From Moniliophthora roreri (Eukaryota > Basidiomycota > Agaricomycetes > Agaricales > Marasmiaceae): 64,000 nucleotides of DNA. Position numbers and translations under genes: made by a program. Numbering within the stretch: the stretch's first letter is position 1; each line of letters opens with the position of its first letter. The stretch is from the NCBI GenBank assembly GCA_001466705.2, contig LATX02000211.1, positions 1,116,001 through 1,180,000 of the forward strand. Reading direction: 5' to 3'. This document shows, in pieces, positions 1 through 10,977 of this stretch. The notes under the pieces were generated by a model. That model worked only from the letters and a program-made list of their open reading frames with translations. It was not told where the DNA came from and made no database searches.

Positions 1-167
1 CCACATATGTTTCGCATCCTCTTTTCAAGTGCAAGATGAAAGGTGAAAAAGAGGAGGAGATCACGAAAAAGTATGACATACTTGAGAATCCCAGCTTTGA
101 CTACAGCACGCACGACGGCGTTCATGCCTGCGCTATCGCCTCCTGAGGTGAGTACTGCGATCTTCAT
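1..167 (-). CDS. 6-phosphofructokinase, 5' end only
   Basis: ATP-dependent phosphofructokinase of glycolysis (fructose-6-phosphate to fructose-1,6-bisphosphate), cut by the left window edge. Exon 1 (167 down to 82) encodes a protein starting MKIAVLTSGGDSAGMNAVVR, the nucleotide-binding glycine motif GGDSxGMN at the start of PFK catalytic domains. A 61-bp intron (81-21, gtatgt...aag) follows, and exon 2 (20-1) continues in frame as K-G-C-E-T-Y-V, the usual next stretch. The start is the first ATG in this frame and lies directly before the motif. It is transcribed away from the TFIIIC-like gene, so about 210 bp between them must hold both promoters. Fungal PFKs are near 800-1000 residues, so most of the gene is outside. 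Confidence 0.85.
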   Translation of the reverse strand, partial: MKIAVLTSGGDSAGMNAVVRAVVKAGILKYVILFRDLLLFFTFHLALEKRMRNIC

Positions 168-375
168 TATTGGAGAACGGAGTCAGAGTCAGAGGGAGAT
201 GATGGAGGTAAAGAAACAAGAATGGAGTGGGTCAGAGTAGGAGCGGCAGAAAACTACAGATCTGTGACTTGAGGACGCGTTACCCCACGTGTCGACAAAT
301 TTAGCATTGTCCGTTTACCCTTCGCCTCACCCGCATCTTTGCCGCTCAGCCTTTGCGGCTATAGAATTTACTCTG
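168..375. promoter_or_regulatory. divergent promoter region between PFK and TFIIIC-like genes
   Basis: About 208 bp separate the two opposed start codons. There is no convincing TATA box, and the stretch is mixed purine/pyrimidine sequence. The bidirectional promoter role is inferred from gene orientation only. Confidence 0.4.
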
Positions 376-3300
376 ATGAGCAGGCAGCTGCGACCGAGAA
401 AATCGCGTCCTAGCTATACCCCAACTCTCTTTGATGACAATGCAGATGATCCCGACTCTCAACGCGAAGACGAGGCTTCAAACAAGGACACCGTGTCAGA
501 TGGTGTCCTAGACGATCCAAGCAGTGGGAGTGATTTTGATCCTGGTAATGAACGCGAAAGGAGGCAAAGAAGAGGGAAAGGAAAAATGGATGATGGGGAC
601 AGTGAGGATTTAGACGAGGATGAAGAGGAAGACGAGTCGGACGAGCTGGAAGAAGAAATTCTTGAGATAACAAAAAGCAAGGCAAAAAGCAAAGCACAAG
701 TCAAGAAGAAACCTCAGCAAAGGACACTCGCCGTTATTGCAGCTGGAAATATACTTACTCCACCTGTTCAGCCTCCAGTTCGAAGTGCTTCTATACCCCA
801 GCAAAACCCGGCCGTTTTTCGAAACACGCCCACTGCCACACCCTCCGTTGCGCGTCGTAATTTTAGTAAACTCTACTCTCTACCGACTCCGAACGTAAAT
901 CACAGGCATAGGGCTGTCCCACTTTTCACTCTCCCAAATGCACGCGTCTTGCGACTCACAGAACCTCCAAAGCTGTTCGAGGAGGGTATCACTACAGATA
1001 CGAATGGCTTTTCTTCGAGTGTCAAAGTCATCGACAAGGTGAGCAAGGCATGGGGATACAATGTCGGCCCAGGGCCTCTATGGGACCTTGTGGAGGACCG
1101 GTCGTGGTTCAAGGAAAGCGGAGCCGATCAAGATCTGGAGGAAGGCCAGAAGCGGCCAAAGGTACACCAGAACGTGAATGTCAAATCTCGTTGGAAGATT
1201 TTAACTCAGGAGTAAGTTTTGTGACCGATTGTGCTCTCATTCCCACTCATCGTTATCATAGGCAAGCAACTCCATACCTTCCAACAGACGTGACAACAAC
1301 GGAGAGCGGCCAATTGAAGCCCCCGTCACCCGTTATCTGTTCTTTTGGACCATACGGCAAGCAAACCAAAGTTGAATTGCCCATGTTCGCGGCGTTCTCC
1401 GTGGGTATGTGTTGCTGGCATTCTGCTTCCATTGTTTTACTCACGCTTCGTTAGCCAAGTATATACCTGAATCCAAAGCTCACGTATTCAACGTCGGCGC
1501 GCAAGTGTGGGCTTTGGATTGGTGTCCAATTTTCGTGGAGGATCGAAAATTCGATCCCACGCAGTATCTTGCAGTTGCACCCTTCCCCTCAGCATCCCAT
1601 TCTCCGGAAGTCGGCAGAAAGAAGCGTTTTGCTGCACTGGGATGTATCCAGCTCTGGAGTTTGTCTCCTACTAGAAGGAAGCAGTCATCCAAGGGTAAGG
1701 AAAAGGCTATAGGGGACGATGAGCACAAAGATGGGGAAGACATCGGGAAAATGACATGTGAGATGGTCCTCTGCTTCGATTCAGGTCCGGTACATGCCAT
1801 GAAATGGGTACCGTTGCCAACAAACTCTGATGTGAGCTATCGCGATTTCCCTTCATCTTCGTTTTCAATCTAAAACTAATCAAGTTTGCAAGTTCTCTAG
1901 CAGAGACAAATCGCCGTCCAGATTGAACAAACTCGGTCTGCTTTCAGCGACGTTTGAAGACGGATCGTTTGCGATACATGCTGTGCCAGATCCTGTTGCG
2001 CTTCGCGGGCAAGTAGCTGGCGAGAACGATGGGCCGATCTTTGGTCAGTTCCGTGGATTTTGCGTACCGGTCTACTGACGACTTGATTACGCGATCATAG
2101 TCCATCTTCCGGATCCCATACTGAGGATCGATTCCGAGGAAGACTCCTGTTGCTGGAGTCTTGATTGGGCCAATAGTGAGCTTGTTGCTATCGGTACTAC
2201 AAGTGGTGTGTCCATTGTCCTATCTAGGTGCCTTGACGTTAAGAACTTTTAGGTACGATACTGGTATATAACCTCAGGTCTGCTCTGCAAACCGCGACAG
2301 ATCCAGGAAAGTTCAGAGATCTTCAGCATCACATACTCAGTGGATGACCTACAATTACAGACATGCCCACGCTGACGGGAGTAACGCACCCGCACCTTTT
2401 CCTCCCCACGCACTGCATTACCGTGCATCAGAGTGCTATCAGAGCTTTAGTGTGGATGAGAGCGCCATCTGATTCGCACATAGTGCGAGATCGATGGGAA
2501 GGAATTGATGTGGAAGATGACGGAGATGGTGCAGGAGGAGATCCAACGGTCATCGCTTCTGGTGGCTACGATGGGATGGCGTGTATGACAGATATTCGGG
2601 AGGGAAGAGGTGTTGTTATGAATAGGACAAGAGGTAAGCCATTGAATAATCACTTGTTCAGTGATTCAACCTTTCCTTTGATAGACGTGATCAACGCCAT
2701 GACCCATTCACCATTCGTTGGTGGACCGATCACGATTGACCACGAAAATATTGTAAAGGCTTATTCGGCGTCGCCAAGGATGTTGGGGAGGGGACACTTA
2801 TTACTCGAGCCTCAAGGACCGGTTTGGGTGAGCCTGGTTACTTGGCGCGTATCTGATCATGCTACTATTGTCTCCCAGAATCTAAGCGCTTCAGACTATC
2901 ATCCACAACTAGCCGTCGGATCCAGTGATGGGTCGTGTTTGACGACCAATATGCTACGCTCGGCTAGGAGGAGTGGCAGTGTGGTGCGTTTGAGTTTTTA
3001 AGGATACTGATCTTGGCCTGAAGTTCTCTCGTCAGCCATTCTTCGTCCATAAGGTCTATCAGATGGACTACAGCAGAAACCTCAAAGAGTACCGCATGCT
3101 GGACAGATTCTTACCCCAGGAGACGCAAGAGAAGCCGACGGCTGGTCCTGCAAAGGCTAAACCAAAGAAGAAACCTGACGTGCCTTCTGCGACTGCACAA
3201 CCACACACAGGCGCCTGGCCACGAGAAGTTGGTATCCATGTTGTAGCATGGAACTCTTCAAACGGATTGTCGAATGCCGGTCTGCTCGCATCTGCAACAG

Positions 3301-3428
3301 CGTCGGGATTATGCAGGATTGATTGGTTATGGGGTCGCTGGATGAAGGGAAAGATACCGTATCATGGTATACACGGCATTCGGGGTGAGGAGGATGGCAG
3401 CAGCTCAGAGTCAGTAGGCAGTAGTTAA
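376..3428 (+). CDS. WD40-type TFIIIC subunit (Tfc6/Sfc6-like)
   Basis: Probable subunit of RNA polymerase III factor TFIIIC, which binds the B-box of tRNA genes. Start: ATG at 376 (MSRQLRPRKSRPSYTPTLFD); an upstream in-frame ATG-less extension is unlikely. Exon 1 (376-1211) gives a basic/acidic disordered N-terminus with a long D/E run at about residues 75-100. Short introns follow at 1212-1261, 1405-1454, about 1832-1900, 2044-2100 and 2206-2252, with more near 2633-2683, 2828-2879 and 2984-3034. The remainder reads as beta-propeller blades: WALDWCP, IQLWSLSP, CSLDWANSELVAIGTTSG, VIASGGYDGMACMTDIR, and a final AWNSSNGLSNAGLLASATAS. Total about 850 residues. The WD40 fold and architecture are visible; the TFIIIC assignment rests on resemblance to fungal Tfc6 proteins and could be another WD40 protein. 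Confidence 0.6.
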
Positions 3429-3535
3429 AAGATAGATGATATAAGTTCATTCGTTAATGACCAAGTCCAATACATATGCCACTAGTATCGGACAGTTTAC
3501 ACCACGACATCACAAAATACTTAATTATAAAATTT

Positions 3536-4020
3536 GGGCCTGTTTGGTGGCACCGGGAAGGAACCCGGACCACGCCAAAATTGAGCCGTACGGCTGGTCC
3601 AGTGTCGGTGCTGAATAATCCACCGTGTCTGGGTGAAAAAGTTCTGTTTGGCGGCACCGTTCTCTTCCGTCACAACCCAGTTCACGCCCACTCGTGACTC
3701 CAGCTTGAATGTGAGTCGTTATCCCTCACATTCATTTCCCTCTTTTACCACATTCACGTACAACGTTTATTACTACCTTAATTCCAGACATCTTGACATA
3801 TTGGGGGCTGCAAAAAGTCTGTCAATGATGAAGTTTGCGTTGTGCATTGGTTTTGTATGCGGAAAAAGCTGGGGCGGATGAGTGATAAGCGCTTAAGCGG
3901 TGAGTCTGTGACTATCTAGTGGCAATCCGGGATCCCAGTTGGTCCGGGTCTGTAAACATCACGGAAGGTCTACCCAGACCCAGGTCCGGGCTCCTTCCCG
4001 GTGCCACCAAACAGGCCCTA
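3536..4020. mobile_element. non-autonomous inverted-repeat element (MITE-like)
   Basis: Terminal inverted repeats of about 34 bp: GGGCCTGTTTGGTGGCACCG at 3536-3555, continuing with GGAAGG[A]ACCCGGACC, and its reverse complement at 3983-4017 with one mismatch. The roughly 480-bp interior has no coding potential. I could not find a convincing target-site duplication (flanks aaaattt and taaagcc), so the superfamily is open; the GGGCCTGTTTGG end resembles PIF/Harbinger or hAT MITEs. Confidence 0.75.
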
Positions 4021-5359
4021 AAGCCTCAACCGGAACGGTGGTTGTTTAGAAGCGGGGGCGGCACCATTCAATAGGACCCTCTGTCCAACTTACACCCAGG
4101 AAACCAGCTCTATCCAAAAATCAAGTCAACTCGAAACTCCGAGGTGCACAACCGTCGACGTACCGCAACTGTCACTGGTATTACTTTTGCAATTTCCTCA
4201 GCGTTCTCAGTCCCCGAGGCTCACAGTTCCTGGAATGCCTGATTTTGGCAGTCATTCCCTAAAGGTCCCCAGTTCTGCAAAGGTGACTTACCGTTGGAGC
4301 ACTGAACATTCGTACCGTTGTTATAGCCGGATCCATACTGTTGGTCTTGATGGTAAGGCCACTGCTCATGACAATGATTTGACAGACTCAAGAAACGAGT
4401 TCATTCAATTGTTCGTGTAAATTCTTCCAAATGTTCCGGTGCAGATTACTTTCCGTCCTGGGAAGGTGCTGCGTTACTATTTCATCGCGTAGCAGGGTCA
4501 GTGCTCACCCAGAATGCCAAATATATCATGAAAGAAGGGGCTAGTAGGTAGGAGAGGGGATAGTGAGTCAAAGGAATACCCATTGTTTCGCTGCTTAGAC
4601 CAATCTGACAGAAGGGCACACAGGTTAGCCAAATACAGTGTTCCGAGGACGATAGCGACACGGGAGTTGAAAGAGACCGTTTCCAGTGTTGTTTCTGAGG
4701 TTGGCAAGTTGGCTCTAGAGGTGAAATCGGTGTCGGCAGGCTCCAAATCTCGCACTTCTCACTACGCCCCCGCATATGTTGGGATCATATTGGGATCGGG
4801 CTCGCATATTATTCGTGAAGGCGGCTGATCAGTATCATAGCCCAGTGTCACGCATTTGTCTTGAAGTAGTACTTACTACTTGCTCTGCGCAAGCTAGGTT
4901 TAGTCCATGGAGATTTGTACCGTTAGCTAAGAAAAGACTCACCATATATACCAGCATGCGTGGTGATATACTCGCGATCTCGGTAAGCACAATCTTTTCA
5001 TGCTGGCGTCACTGGTAGCCGTTTTTCGTTTAGTTCTGTAGGATGGTAAGCATTAGCGCACTTTCTCGATGGAGTAGAATGGCATTAAAATTACTTTTCC
5101 TTTCGCAAAAAGAATATTTGTTCCGGACTCAATTGCCAAGCGATGGTTTCCTCGCATGTCGTATCTTAAAGTCAGTAGCATGAGGGTGTAGACGATAGAG
5201 GCATCTAATTCGAGTGTAGAGTTGGAAGGTCCCGGTCCACTGCATGGACGTTGAAAAACAAGTTGAAGTATCAGAATGCTCTAAGTCGGTTCACACGTGA
5301 TCGCTTAAGATCCCTTGGGCCTTTCGCGTCTCTCGCAGGCTGCATGTTCGTTGACCAGC
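4021..5359. other. intergenic stretch without a supported gene
   Basis: About 1.3 kb. Only short frames without recognisable domains occur; the best minus-strand frame (4755-4498) has one hydrophobic run but no start context, homologous motif or splice structure I trust. It may hold a decayed gene. Confidence 0.4.
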
Positions 5360-8300
5360 ATGTCGAATTCATCCTTCTTGCAAGATGAGTCGCTGGGAAC
5401 TCATCCAGAACTATCTTTGGGCTCATTGCCCTCGCATACCTCGTTTATGACCCCGGGAAGGCCGTCTCATGGACCCAGTTCTCTCCGAGTACCCTCCACA
5501 TCCTCTGGAACTACTGCCATCTCCTCAGCCCCTTTATCAACCCCATCACCTCCTTCTATACCCTCTTTACGCCACAACAGGAAAGGATCTATTCTAGATG
5601 AATCATCACTGTCACGGCGTCTCGACTTTGACCATGGGGACGAAGACGAACTAGAGGACGGAGATGTGGCAAAGACTCCTGGAGCAGAGAAGAACGCGAA
5701 ATGGGGTCAGAGCGAATCAACAGCTATGGAATCCTCAGTTTCTGGTTCAAAAACTAGACCCAAACATAGGAAGAGGTCCAGTACGGCTACAGGAAAGGGG
5801 GTGACTTTGACACTACGTGATCAGGAGAAAGTGGGTAATTTTTATTTTTACTGGTAAACGTCGTACTAATTATCCAATCTTCTTTTAACGAATAGCATAT
5901 CGACAGCATCACGAAAGAAAACTTTGACCTTAAGCTAAGAGTTCACTTCCTTGAGGAGCGGCTCGCGGAGCTCGCTCCCGAGCAAATGGATGCGGCACTC
6001 AAGCAGAACATTTCTCTCAAGATCGAAGCACATAATCGTGGACGCGAATGCAAGAAGCTCAAGAAGAGTCTACACGAGGCTGAGAGAGAGATTGAACGTC
6101 TGCAACGGGGGGCTGGATCTCGTGCTCGAGAACGCGAGTTGGAGGAGAAACTGGAAGAACGCGAGAGGGAAATTCGTGAACTAAGAAAGAGACAGTCCAA
6201 CAGCGGCAGGGGGTCGGCTTCTGGCCTGGACGCGGTGGTGAAGGAGCTGGAGATGAGGAACGAGGAATTGGAGGATGAATTAGAGAACGCCCGGGGCTTG
6301 CTACAGGATAATCTCACCGAAATCGAAAGGCTCCAAGACTTGGTGGAAAGTGGGAATGGCAAAGGAAACACGTTTTTGTCCAGTAGTCGAGCTCGAAAGT
6401 TGGACGATTTGGAGGACGAGATAGAGAGGCTTAAGACGGTCATTGAGGAGCAAACTCAGGTCATCAGCGAGAAGGATGATCAAAGAAACGATTTGCTTGA
6501 TGAGATCGAGGCACTCAACCTCGATCTGGAGAGGTTGCAGCACAGGCAGGAGCAAGCTTCGATTGAGCGTAGCGAAAGCAGGGCGATAATGTTGGAGGAG
6601 AGAGAGGAGAGAGAAGCAGTGGAGGAGGACCTGAATGATGTGAAGGACAGGCTCGCCGCTGCCATGATCGAACTACAGCAAAAGGAGGACGAGATTGAGA
6701 GAAAGAATCAAGCTTTGGACGATCTGATCGCTGATCATCAACGGATTGTGCTGCAGGTCGAAGAGGAGTGGAGAGGTGAAGTGGACGAGGCAAGGCAGCA
6801 AGTCGATGAATTACGCGACGTGAGTGTCTATTCTTATCTTTTGTCAATAACTGATCAGTGGCATGGAAGGTCCTTGCCGAACGCGAGTCCGAATCAAAAG
6901 ATCTCCGTCTCAATATTGCCGAACTTGAAGCAAACACTAACGACCTACACAACAAGTTTGAAAAGACTCTTGCACACCTCGAAGAGGAAGCAGACGCTAA
7001 AGACGCTGAGATCGAGTCTCTGAACGAGACAATCCAGAGGCTCGGCGATCAAATATACGTTCTGGAGGATGAGAACGACAAGTTGAAGGAGGAGAATGAC
7101 AGGCAACGTGAAGAGGAAGCGATAGAACGGGAAAGGCTTGAACAACTAGCTGCTGCTCTTAAAGAGGTATGAATGTTTCTTGTGTTCCTCTAATCATGGA
7201 TTGGCTAAGATTTCCGCACCGTAGAAACTGGGCACCATTAAAGCCGAGCTTGATGAAATGACCGACGCATTCGAGAATTGCAACCAGGAGGTCGAGGCTC
7301 ATCGCTCAAGGCAAGAAGAGCTCGCTACTCACATCGAATCTCTGGTCGAAGAACTCCAACGTGAACGAAATCTTCGTGAACGTGTGGAAATTAACCTCGA
7401 AACTGCGGAAAAGGAGCACGAGGCCGAGATACGACAAGAGCGAAGGACGTTAGAAGCGAAGGAGTCAGCTTTACAGAGTGCCTTGAATGATCTTGCGCGC
7501 GCGCAATCGTTATTGAACCAGCGCGAATCCGACCTAGCTCAAGTGCAAAATGCTCTTCAGACTTTGGAGCAGGAGTCTAAGCGAGCTGGTGAGACGCATA
7601 CAACTGCGCGCTTCTCACTACAACTTGAGGTGGATCGTCTCAAGAGAGATTTGGGGAGGCTGGAAGATGAATTGAGTCGTGCAAGGCAGGAATTGAATGA
7701 CGGAGATGCTAGAGGTCGGGATAGGGATGGCACGATCGACCAGTTGCATGCGGAGAATAGAGATCTAGCTAGTCAGCTGTCGGCACAGACACAAGCACGC
7801 CTGAACATCTCGGAGAAGCTGGATAGCGTGCAGACAAGCCTGAAGGCGGCTGAAGCAGAGATCGCTTCTTTCAAGAGCAAAGTGACTGAGCTGGAGACGC
7901 GGTTGTCGAAGGACCAGAGATCACTGTTAAACGCGGAGAATCAGTACAGAGATCAGTTGACGGAGAGGAATACCTTACTGCTCACCATCTATCAGTACAT
8001 GGATAAGATCCTTGGGGTTGACAAGACACCGGTAAGGGAAATGATTCGTTGTGGAGTCCAATCATTTACTTTGATATTGACAGAAAAAGGGTACTCAGGC
8101 GGAAACTAAACCGTTCACTAATTTCGGTGTATTCCATGACAATCTGCTCACCCGATTGAAAGCTCTCAGTCAGATCCAGGCAGAGTTTGACAAGAGGTGC
8201 AAGGAAGCAGAAGGTCGATTCGCCGACAAGATTGCCGACATGAAAAAGCAGCTGGATCAACGGTGGAAGCAGATCGACAAGTTTGAGACTAGTGTCAAGG

Positions 8301-8890
8301 CTTATGCTGATGCAAAAGCAACCTGGAAACGCAAGATGAATGCAAAGGAAGGAGAGTTGGAGGCTCTGAAGGTAATGCCTTCGTTGCGGACATTCCGAAC
8401 CTCCTCGTTTACGGCTCATCTTCTAGTCTACGAATGCGGAGTTGACCGCACAACTCTCTGGCGTCAAGCGGCCTGGAGGATCTGATGGCATGGAAATCAG
8501 ATCTCTATCCACAAGGGCACTCAATGCGGAACGAAGGTTGAACAACGCCCAGAATCAGTTGGCAGCTACTGAAGAAAAGATAGCCACTATGAACCAGAAG
8601 AGCACTGCTGCAGATGCAAAATGGGAAGCCCGTGTGAAGGAGTACGAGACTCGACTGAAAGCTGCGGAAGAGAGGGTCAAGAGGGAGCGACAAGGAGGGA
8701 AGGAGAGAGTAGCTGAATTAGAGACTCAAATCAAGTCAGTCGTCCACCCTCTTTCATTTATCATACGCTTATTCGCTTTTCTAGGAGTCTCCAAAGGCAG
8801 CTTGAGCTGGCGCAGAAACGCAGTCACCAACTGACTGACGTGATGGAGACTAACAAAGTCGGGAAGCCGGGATCACCTTCTACCCGATAA
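5360..8890 (+). CDS. centrosomin-motif (CM1/Cnn_1N) coiled-coil protein, Mto1/Pcp1-like
   Basis: Likely recruits the gamma-tubulin complex to microtubule-organising sites such as the spindle pole body. Seven exons: 5360-5830, 5896-6819, 6870-7166, 7225-8031, 8084-8371, 8427-8734, 8785-8890; the sum is 3201 nt, exactly in frame (1066 residues). The N-terminus (about 1-140) is Ser/Thr/Pro-rich and disordered. Residues about 150-182 carry the CM1 signature, with DQEKHIDSITKENFDLKLRV followed by HFLEERL, split by the first intron. The remainder is almost continuous heptad coiled coil ending in a short basic tail. CM1 proteins (Mto1, Pcp1, Spc110, centrosomin) bind gamma-tubulin complexes through this motif. 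No PACT or other C-terminal targeting domain is obvious, so which MTOC it serves is unknown. The internal ATG at 5360 was chosen because upstream residues are not typical. Confidence 0.8.
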
Positions 8891-9085
8891 TGACATTATG
8901 ATCGACTTCTCATATACCATACTGTGAACGTACTTATATTCTGCTAATGGATAACCTTTCAAACGCGAAAACGCATACTTCCACTTCGTTGATTTGTTTA
9001 CTTGTATTGTGACTCTTTCTTAGTCAGCGGGTTGATCGTCAGTTTCGACCACGACCACTGACAACATCAGTTCTGCTCAGCCAAC

Positions 9086-10566
9086 ATGCCCCGCCCGCCA
9101 CTGCCGCTCAAGCATGCAAATCCCAAGGTCAAGACAATCAGTATGTCGAATGATTCTACTTCAAGTCACCTACGCTGATGTCAATGTTCTGCAGTTGCTT
9201 CAGGGAACATACCTCCAGTAAAGTACCAAGTCCTCAATTGTCAGGGCAATGATATTCTGGTTCGTAGGTTTTAAAGTACTACAGGGGTATAAGGACTCAT
9301 ATACTATGCAGGTTGGAAGGCTGAAGATTGATACGCCAACAGTGAGCATCATTGGATCTATCGAGTCCCTATTCTCACTTCAACATTTCCTTATCCCCGC
9401 AGGTCACCGGCCACGCGTTCATTCTTCGCCGATACGACACTAATGCTATCAGTCTTACAACCATGTTTCGTGCTGCATTCCCCAATGCTTCGGAGCAGGA
9501 GGAAAAGGACGAAGTTCAGTGGGTCAAAGAAGCCTACGACTTGTCGGGCAACAACGGATCCTCGAAAGATACGTCGATCACGCGTTTAGCAGGCACCTGG
9601 GTATCGCCTGAGCTTGCACTGGAACTTGGGAGGTCGTATCAGCTGGGGGATTTGATTGACTGTGTGGTACAAGCGCAACCGGATCCGAATGTCAGTTATA
9701 GGAGAAGTGGGAAGAACTCAGGAAACCAAGCATCAACGCCCAAGGCGCCGATTAACGCAACGACTTCCTCAGAGGCTGTAGCAACGGCTGAAAGCCCTTC
9801 ATCAACCAGAGCGTCCGCTACTGCAAACACATCGCCAGATATGAAGCCCCCGAAAAGACGGCGGGAGGCCTCACCGGCTCCTGTTACTGCAACAGTCACA
9901 AAGACTAAGTCTGTGACCACAGTTGTCGAGGAAAAACCGCCACCAAGAAGGTCAACTCGTACCAAGAGTCCACCTCCCAAAACGACCCCCTCCGCGAGTC
10001 TGATGTCGGTGGTCAGCAAGACAACAACTTCGTCACCGGGCAAGACACCCTCAAAACGCACGACTCGACGGACGGCCAAGCAAGAGGAGCCTACTCCTGT
10101 CACACCTGGCGGCTCAGACGAAACAGCATACGAAGACGAGCGAGAACGAGAAGATGGTTCTCAAGCTGTCGAGGACGCCGCAGGGGCTGAGCTGCACGAT
10201 CAAGATATTGCAGAGCAGAAGGATCTCATAGAGGGCTTGAAGAAGCAGAGAGACGCTGCCATGAAGAACGAGGATGGAGAAGTGGACGGCACTGCCGCAT
10301 TGAAGACTAAACGTGCCAGGGAAGATGAAGAGGATAAGCAGCTCACCTTCAACTTTAAAGAGCCAGAAGTGGGTGAGCGAGCCATTGCGACGAATAGGAG
10401 GGTATTGGGCCGAATTTTGGAGGAGCCTCGACGGAGGTCGCTGGCATGGGGAATCGCCGCATTTGCATTCGGCTATACCGCTGTGTACGTCGAAATCCTT
10501 CTACGATCCTTCAACTCTGACAGGCTCATTCTTTGATTCAGAACCTTCTTACCCGGCCTACTATGA
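9086..10566 (+). CDS. bqt4: Bqt4-like APSES/KilA-N domain protein with C-terminal membrane anchor
   Basis: Probable inner-nuclear-membrane protein of the Bqt4 type, which in fission yeast tethers telomeres to the nuclear envelope. Exons: 9086-9140, 9195-9259, 9312-9341, 9403-10484, 10542-10566; all junctions are in frame. Residues about 20-130 form an APSES/KilA-N-like domain (YQVLNCQGNDILVGRLKIDT, TGHAFILRRYDTNAISLT, then WVSPELALELGRSYQLGDLI). A long Pro/Ser/Thr/Lys-rich linker with basic patches follows, then a coiled-coil-like acidic segment. The spliced C-terminus is a single hydrophobic helix (SLAWGIAAFAFGYTAVTFLP, GLL, stop), as in Bqt4. Reading through the last intron gives a different, more polar tail. 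APSES domains also occur in DNA-binding factors such as Mbp1/Swi4, but the terminal membrane helix favours Bqt4. Confidence 0.7.
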
Positions 10567-10977
10567 CCTGGTGTATTGTTTCCGTCTAATTTTCCTCTTT
10601 TCGTCTTTTTGGTTTCCCGCTATCGTTCTTCGTGCTGTCTTACTTTTCTATCTTTATCGTTCCCTTCCGTATGTATGAGTACATTTTCTGATGATAGTGC
10701 TGCCTTCAGAGGCGACACCCTTCTTACACGTCCTCTCATGAGTACTACTCGATTTACCTTGATAACTGCCCTGATATAATTCCGTACTTCTGCACACAAA
10801 CTCACTACCCCTGATATTTCGGTTTATCTCCTTCGTGTTTGTTTCGTAGTCTATATACTTGTTTTGTGTTGTAGAAACTCTGATTTATATTGGATGAGAT
10901 AATGGATGCAAGCAAGCTCGTATGATTTGTACAGGCTGGCATTTATAGTAACGAGGACTGGGGATAGAGTAACTGAC
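10567..10977. other. convergent 3' intergenic region
   Basis: AT- and pyrimidine-rich sequence between two converging genes; it should hold both 3' UTRs and polyadenylation regions. No gene seen. Confidence 0.5.

Noticed and set aside
43..240. Plus-strand 65-codon frame at the left edge
   Set aside because: Lies opposite the PFK first exon and intron, whose motif GGDSAGMN is unmistakable.
459..704. Antisense poly-Ser frame opposite the TFIIIC-like N-terminus
   Set aside because: Complement of the acidic D/E run.
5943..6443. Antisense Ser-rich frames opposite the coiled-coil gene
   Set aside because: Complement of Glu/Arg/Leu heptad codons, no independent features.
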